Assembly (NCBI GenBank): GCA_052035915.1
Contig: JBPOHE010000026.1
Span: forward strand, 1 to 18,708
Length of the DNA stretch: 18,708 nucleotides
Direction: 5' to 3'
Source: JBPOHE01 sp052035915
GTDB lineage: Bacteria > Pseudomonadota > Gammaproteobacteria > Chromatiales > Chromatiaceae
Shown here: piece after piece, positions 14,620 to 18,708 of the stretch
Numbering within the stretch: position 1 is the stretch's first letter
Layout of the letters: each line of letters begins with the position of its first letter
Notes under the pieces: model-generated
Told to the model about the DNA's origin: nothing
Database searches by the model: none
The model's input: only the letters and a program-made list of their open reading frames with translations
Made by a program: the position numbers and the translations under genes

Positions 14620-17600
14620 ATGAGCCAACCAGCCTCCCCCTTGTCAATGTATCAACTCACCAGCGGCGGCTATCAACTGCGGATCTCCCCAAGCGGCAGC
14701 GGTCAATCCAGTTGCAACGGGCTGGCCCTCAACCGCTGGCGGGACGACCCGGTGGAAGACGACCTGGGCTATTTCCTCTATCTCCGCGACCTCGACAGCG
14801 GCGACTCCTGGTCACAGACCCATCAGCCGGTGAAACAGCCCTTGGATTCCCCTCTCCCACCGGGAGAGGGGCTGGGGGTGAGGGAATTCCACGCCACCCC
14901 AGACCGACTCCGCTTCCGCCAAGAGCACCAAGAGATCCTCTCCGAGCTAGACATCTCTCTCGCTCCCCTGAACCGCCTGGACGCCGGTCTGGAACTCCGT
15001 CGTCTGCGGCTGCGCAACCAATCCGACCGTTCCAGGCGGATCGAGATCACCAGCTATCTCGAAGTGGTGCTCTACCATCACCAGACCGACGCCGCCCATC
15101 CGGCCTTCGCCAAGCTGTTCGTACAAACCGATCTGGACCTCGAACACCAAGCCCTGCTGGCTTGGCGGCGGCCCCGGGGCAACGACGAACGTTGGCCATG
15201 GATGGCGCATGCCCTGGTAGGCGGTGAACAACTTCAATGGGAGACCGACCGCAAGCGTTTTCTCGGTCGGGGCGGCACCCCGGCCCGGCCCCTCGCCCTG
15301 GAGAGCCGGGAGCCCTTGTCGGGGACGGTGGGCAATGTGCTGGATCCGGTGTTCAGCCTGCGCACCCAGATGGAGCTAGCCCCCGGCGAGGCAAGCGAGC
15401 TTCTGTTCCTGCTTGGCATGGCGCCGGATCGGGAGGCCGCCCTTGGCTTGGTGAAACCCTATCTGACCGGCCCAGAACTGGTAGGATGCGGTGAGGCACG
15501 AACCGCATCATTCGAGGTATCCGCCGCCTCCACCGATGATGTGGTGGATGCGCTCCGCTTATCCACCCTACAATTTTTCAACGGCTATGGCGGTTTCTCC
15601 GCCGATGGCAGCGAGTATCACATCCCCCTGCCCTGGCAGGATGGCCGTCTGCGCCGCCCGCCCATGCCCTGGATCAACGTCATCGCCAACGAGCGCTTCG
15701 GCCTCCTGGTCAGCGAAAGCGGCGCCGGTTGCACCTGGAGCCGCAACAGCCAGGCCCATCGCCTCACCCCCTGGGACAACGATCCGGTCAGCGATCCCCA
15801 CGCCGAAGCACTCTATATCCGCGACGAATCCAGCGGCCACTTCTGGTCTCCCCTGCCCGGCCCGGCACCAGACCCGAATGCGAGTTACGAGTCCCGCCAC
15901 GGCTTCGGTTACTCCAGCTTTCTTTGCAGGGGTAGGGTGGGCACCGCCCACCTGAGTGGACTGGATCAGGAGGTCACCCTCTTCGTCCCCGCCGAGGACC
16001 CGCTACGCATCCTGCGCCTGCGTCTGACCAACAAGGGTCCGGCGACCCGCCATCTGACCCTGGTCTCCTTCCAACGTCTGGTACTCGGATTTCTGCCCCA
16101 ATACCCCAACCCCATCCAGACCCAATTCGACAGCGCCAGGGACATCCTGCTGGCGCGCAACCCCCATGCCGGGGAATTCGCCGACGGCATCGCCTTTGCT
16201 TTCGCCCAAGTGGAAGGGGGGTCGGTCCAGGCCAGCCGCTTCAGTAGCGACCGGCTGGGCTTCATCGGGCGGCATGGGGATCTCGCCAACCCCGCCGCCC
16301 TGCAACCGGGTGTCCAGCTCGACGGCGGGTGCGGCAGCGCTGTCGACCCCTGTTTCGCCCAGTCCCTGGAGGTGCGGATCGCCCCCGGTGAGAGCCTGAG
16401 CTGCGCCTTCCTGCTGGGGGAAGTCCTCGATGAAGCCGAACTAAACCGCTTGATCGACCACTATCGCACGCCTGGGGCGGTGGAAGCGGCGCTCCAAGCC
16501 GCCCGGGAGAAATGGCGCGCCATCCTCCAGACCATCCAGGTCCAGACCCCGGACCCTGGCATCGACCTCATGGTCAACGGCTGGCTCACTTACCAGAACC
16601 TCTCCTGCCGGATCTGGGGCCGCACCGCCTACTACCAATCGAGCGGAGCCTATGGTTACCGGGATCAACTCCAGGACGCCGGCGCCCTCACCCTGTTGCG
16701 CCCGGATCTCACCCGGGCCCAGATCCTGCTCCACGCCCGCCACCAGTTCGAAGAAGGGGACGTGCTGCACTGGTGGCACCCGGAACCCATGGAGCGGGGC
16801 CTGCGCACCCGCTTTTCCGATGATCTGCTCTGGCTGGCCTACATCACCGCCCACTACCTCAAGACCAGCGGCGATCAGGCCATCCTGGATGAAGCCGTGC
16901 CCCTGCTGAGCGCCCCTCTACTCGCTCCCGGTCAGGACGAGGCCTATCTGCAACCGGACATCGTCGCCCCGGTCAGCCTCTACGAACACTGCTGCCGAAC
17001 CCTCGACCGTTCCCTCACCCGGGGCGCCCACAACCTCCCCCTCATGGGCACCGGCGACTGGAACGACGGCATGAACCGGGTGGGACGGCTGGGACGGGGG
17101 GAGAGCGTCTGGCTGGGCTTCTTCCTCTACTCCATCCTCGGCGACTTTATCCCTATCTGCCGGCAACGCGGCGACCTGGCTCGCCACGACCGCTACACCG
17201 CCTACCGTCGGGAGCTGCTCACCGCCCTCAACACCCAAGGCTGGGACGGCGACTGGTATCGCCGCGCCTATTACGACGACGGCACCCCCCTCGGCTCCAA
17301 GGACAACGACGAGTGCCGCATCGACGCCCTCGCCCAAGCCTGGGCGGTCATCTCCCAGGCCGCTCCCCCGGACCGGGCGCAGCAGGCCATGGACCAGGTC
17401 GAGGCCCAACTCATCTCCGACCAGGACGGTATCATCCGCCTCCTCACCCCCGCCTTCGTCAACACCCCCCACGACGCCGGCTACATCAAGGGCTATGTCG
17501 CCGGGGTGCGGGAAAACGGCGGCCAATATACCCATGCCGCCTGCTGGGTGGTGCGGGCGGTGGCCGAACTCGGCCGCCACAACCGCGCCGCCCAACTGCT

Positions 17601-18039
17601 CGCCAACCTCGGCCCCATCGCCCACAGCCTCACCCCGGAGGCGGTGGCACGCTACCAGGTCGAACCCTATGTCATCGCCGCCGACATCTACGGCGAGCCT
17701 CCCCACATCGGCCGCGGCGGTTGGACCTGGTACACCGGCTCCGCCGGCTGGATGTACCGGGTGGCGGTGGAATCGGTGTTAGGTTTTCGCATAGAACATG
17801 GAAATAGATTGGTGCTGCGCCCCTGCATCCCCGACCACTGGCCAGGGTATCGTTTGACATATCGTTATGGCTCGAAGGGAACGCTTTATGAGATCCGGGT
17901 CGAGAATCCCTCAGGAAAAGCAGAACGTATCAGGATGGCGGAATTGGATGGCGAACCTCTAGCGGTGGCGGAGAGAGAGGTAAGCCTTGTGATGATCGAG
18001 GATGGAGAAAGGCATGTATTGCGGATTGAGTTGGGATAG
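14620..18039 (+). CDS. GH94 protein like the C-terminal part of cyclic beta-1,2-glucan synthase
   Basis: The 1139-residue protein has two tandem N-terminal carbohydrate-binding/super-sandwich regions (about 10-270 and 353-600, e.g. NVIANERFG...WSRNS...LTPWDNDPVSD) and an (alpha/alpha)6 GH94 domain (about 651-1080) with GTGDWNDGMN, D816 being the probable general acid by analogy with GH94 phosphorylases, plus ENGGQYTHAA and GRGGWTWYTGSAGWMYR. These match the C-terminal region of cyclic beta-1,2-glucan synthase, which trims chain length by phosphorolysis. The GT84 and membrane parts are absent. A stand-alone 1,2-beta-oligoglucan phosphorylase is therefore also possible. No signal peptide is seen. 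Four palindromic repeats lie in frame in the first 450 residues. The last about 260 bases are less GC-rich than the rest. Confidence 0.85.
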   Translation: MSQPASPLSMYQLTSGGYQLRISPSGSGQSSCNGLALNRWRDDPVEDDLGYFLYLRDLDSGDSWSQTHQPVKQPLDSPLPPGEGLGVREFHATPDRLRFRQEHQEILSELDISLAPLNRLDAGLELRRLRLRNQSDRSRRIEITSYLEVVLYHHQTDAAHPAFAKLFVQTDLDLEHQALLAWRRPRGNDERWPWMAHALVGGEQLQWETDRKRFLGRGGTPARPLALESREPLSGTVGNVLDPVFSLRTQMELAPGEASELLFLLGMAPDREAALGLVKPYLTGPELVGCGEARTASFEVSAASTDDVVDALRLSTLQFFNGYGGFSADGSEYHIPLPWQDGRLRRPPMPWINVIANERFGLLVSESGAGCTWSRNSQAHRLTPWDNDPVSDPHAEALYIRDESSGHFWSPLPGPAPDPNASYESRHGFGYSSFLCRGRVGTAHLSGLDQEVTLFVPAEDPLRILRLRLTNKGPATRHLTLVSFQRLVLGFLPQYPNPIQTQFDSARDILLARNPHAGEFADGIAFAFAQVEGGSVQASRFSSDRLGFIGRHGDLANPAALQPGVQLDGGCGSAVDPCFAQSLEVRIAPGESLSCAFLLGEVLDEAELNRLIDHYRTPGAVEAALQAAREKWRAILQTIQVQTPDPGIDLMVNGWLTYQNLSCRIWGRTAYYQSSGAYGYRDQLQDAGALTLLRPDLTRAQILLHARHQFEEGDVLHWWHPEPMERGLRTRFSDDLLWLAYITAHYLKTSGDQAILDEAVPLLSAPLLAPGQDEAYLQPDIVAPVSLYEHCCRTLDRSLTRGAHNLPLMGTGDWNDGMNRVGRLGRGESVWLGFFLYSILGDFIPICRQRGDLARHDRYTAYRRELLTALNTQGWDGDWYRRAYYDDGTPLGSKDNDECRIDALAQAWAVISQAAPPDRAQQAMDQVEAQLISDQDGIIRLLTPAFVNTPHDAGYIKGYVAGVRENGGQYTHAACWVVRAVAELGRHNRAAQLLANLGPIAHSLTPEAVARYQVEPYVIAADIYGEPPHIGRGGWTWYTGSAGWMYRVAVESVLGFRIEHGNRLVLRPCIPDHWPGYRLTYRYGSKGTLYEIRVENPSGKAERIRMAELDGEPLAVAEREVSLVMIEDGERHVLRIELG
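14849..14884 (+). repeat. GC-rich hairpin repeat inside the GH94 reading frame
   Basis: CCCCTCTCCC (14849-14858) and GGGAGAGGGG (14862-14871) form a perfect 10-bp stem around ACC, followed by CTGGGGGTGAGGG. This CCCTCTCCC...GGGAGAGGGG...GGGGGTGAGGG sequence is a known kind of dispersed repeat in proteobacteria (recalled, not searched). It is 36 nt long, keeps the frame, and encodes SPLPPGEGLGVRE (about residues 77-89) in the loop after the conserved HQPV. Confidence 0.75.
15481..15509 (+). repeat. GTAG-headed REP-like palindrome inside GH94 gene (first)
   Basis: GTAG (15481-15484) precedes an 8-bp stem, GATGCGGT (15485-15492) with ACCGCATC (15502-15509), and a 9-nt loop. It is translated in frame as VGCGEARTAS (about residues 288-297), just after the GPEL segment between the two N-terminal regions. 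Confidence 0.7.
15543..15571 (-). repeat. GTAG-headed REP-like palindrome inside GH94 gene (second)
   Basis: GGTGGAT (15543-15549) pairs with ATCCACC (15561-15567), with CTAC (GTAG on the minus strand) at 15568-15571. It is 28 of 29 bases identical to 5440-5468. In frame it encodes VDALRLSTLQ (about residues 308-317), running straight into the conserved LQFFNGYGGFSADG. Confidence 0.82.
15932..15952 (+). repeat. GTAG-headed REP-like palindrome inside GH94 gene (third)
   Basis: GTAG (15932-15935) is followed by GGTGGGC (15936-15942) pairing with GCCCACC (15946-15952) around ACC. It encodes GRVGTAHL (about residues 438-445) within a segment that in cyclic glucan synthases normally reads GYSxFEH...GI...; here the corresponding part is replaced. 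Confidence 0.7.
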
Positions 18040-18069
18040 GGAGTTGTGCAAATGTAAGGAGAGCATCGG

Positions 18070-18089
18070 GTAGGGTCCGCTGTGCGGAC
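18070..18089 (+). repeat. GTAG-headed REP-like palindrome downstream of GH94
   Basis: GTAG (18070-18073) is followed by GG and then GTCCGC (18075-18080) pairing with GCGGAC (18084-18089) around TGT. It shares the GTAGGGT head with the element at 15932-15952 but has different stem bases that still pair. It lies 30 bases after the GH94 stop. Confidence 0.65.
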
Positions 18090-18170
18090 ATCTTTACAAA
18101 GGGATAGCAAAAACCATGGTTATGCTAGTTGTTCTGGTCCTACATGGCTAATCATGCTTGGAGGAAAAAC

Positions 18171-18623
18171 ATGATTGAGAAATACGATCAACCTGAAACC
18201 GCAGATTCAGATCTTGTTACCGACCTTCCTGATATTACTGGCATTCAGGTTCCAGCGACCATACAGAGAAATTTTTGGAAATCAATATCATTTTTAATCA
18301 CTGGTTTACTTGACGCTCCAACTGCATGGTTAGAAGGAAAAGCTCGAAATATCAGGACAGAAGCCGCAGCGAAGGACATAGTGGCGAATGCTGCTGCAAA
18401 AGCTGCTTCTGAAAGGTTTTCCACTGACACAGCTTTAGGCGATCGGGCAGTAACTTACTTTGCTCATCGTGTCATAAATGAACAAATAAACCGAGAAGCT
18501 GTTGCAAAAGTTACGATCAACACTCTAGCAAAGGACCCACCAAAGAATGATTGCATAGATGAAATTGACGAAGATTGGTTAAATGGAGGGTGTAAAAAGA
18601 ACTGTGTAACTGGTTATCTTTAG
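18171..18623 (+). pseudogene. DUF2806-family gene interrupted by an IS element
   Basis: From ATG 18171 (GGAGG six bases upstream, much better than the upstream in-frame starts TTG 18129 and ATG 18144) the frame encodes 138 native residues, with TGLLDAPTAWLEGKARNIR, GDRAVTYFAHRVINEQINRE and a final EIDEDWLN, all like DUF2806 proteins. In this family DWLN is normally followed by a long C-terminal half. Here the frame instead passes into IS sequence at about 18585 and stops at 18621-18623 after residues GGCKKNCVTGYL. The gene is AT-rich relative to the rest of the window, suggesting acquisition by transfer. The function of DUF2806 is unknown. Confidence 0.72.
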
Positions 18624-18708
18624 TAATGTTTGAAGGAGCGAGAGATGGCCAGAGTAAAGACGAAAGAAGATGAGTTACTGGATGAACTGCTGAAAGACTA
18701 CACTGACC
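18585..18708 (+). mobile_element. Left end of an IS256-family insertion sequence
   Basis: The DUF2806 coding sequence stops resembling its family exactly where GGAGGGTGTAAAAAGAACTG begins (18585), followed by TGTAAC; this is a typical form for an IS256-family left terminal repeat. A transposase start follows 60 bases later. The element continues outside the window, so the right end and the target duplication cannot be seen. Confidence 0.65.
18645..18708 (+). CDS. IS256-family transposase, N-terminal fragment
   Basis: ATG 18645, with AGGAG six bases upstream (18634-18638), opens a frame that runs off the window after 21 residues: MARVKTKEDELLDELLKDYT, then D. The pattern LLDELLKDY close to the N-terminus is like IS256-family transposases, which continue with a GLLKQLTKxLVERALEAE-type segment. 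The identification rests on these few residues plus the terminal repeat in front of it. Confidence 0.65.
   Translation, partial: MARVKTKEDELLDELLKDYTD

Noticed and set aside
14620..18039. Full cyclic beta-1,2-glucan synthase
   Set aside because: The length is well under half that of the full synthase, and no GT84 domain or transmembrane segments are present.
1..18708. CRISPR array, tRNA, rRNA, riboswitch, toxin-antitoxin or defence genes
   Set aside because: I looked for regularly spaced direct repeats, tRNA-like cloverleafs and known gene patterns on both strands and found none that I could support.

Overview
The window reads as a GC-rich chromosomal segment of a gammaproteobacterium, probably one of the Chromatiales (purple-sulfur or related sulfur bacteria). 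This rests on the conserved block rnm/yciV - yciO - M50 site-2 protease - trpS - scpA - scpB - rluB, on the strong G/C preference at third codon positions, and on the density of dispersed palindromic repeats. The taxonomic placement is inference; no rRNA or other marker is present.

Layout. Positions 1-183 are the right end of an IS256-family insertion sequence (transposase C-terminus plus probable terminal repeat), followed by a truncated copy of a palindromic repeat. Positions 420-7890 are a run of plus-strand housekeeping genes: a YjjV/TatD-type hydrolase, a small membrane protein, the PHP exonuclease Rnm, YciO, an M50 protease, tryptophanyl-tRNA synthetase, the condensin partners ScpA and ScpB, and 23S rRNA pseudouridine synthase RluB. 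A MagIII/endonuclease III-like DNA glycosylase (8045-8764) faces a minus-strand group (8957-13844): PPK2 polyphosphate kinase, an exported four-helix-bundle protein, a LON substrate-binding-domain protein, a ferredoxin-NADP+ reductase-like flavoenzyme and an exported retropepsin-like protease. The plus strand resumes with a DUF4332 helix-hairpin-helix protein and a 1139-aa GH94 protein that resembles the C-terminal phosphorylase part of cyclic beta-1,2-glucan synthase. From about 18040 the composition becomes AT-rich; a DUF2806 gene there is interrupted by the left end of another IS256-family element that runs off the window.

The genes are mostly ordinary. What stands out is the repeat landscape. 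I see at least four kinds of non-coding palindromic element: (1) a family built on GAGAAC/GTTCTC hairpins (184-267, 7915-8031, 12888-12979); (2) MITE-like units with terminal inverted repeats (3316-3451, 8765-8939, 12862-13043); (3) a 168-nt imperfect palindrome just upstream of the reductase gene (12633-12800); (4) short GTAG-headed stem-loops that look like REP sequences (5440-5468, 15481-15509, 15543-15571, 15932-15952, 18070-18089). The GH94 gene carries three of the REP-like elements plus one further GC-rich hairpin inside its reading frame without losing the frame. That in-frame colonisation of one coding sequence by several unrelated palindromes is the most interesting signal here. No CRISPR array, tRNA, rRNA, phage module or recognisable defence system was found.
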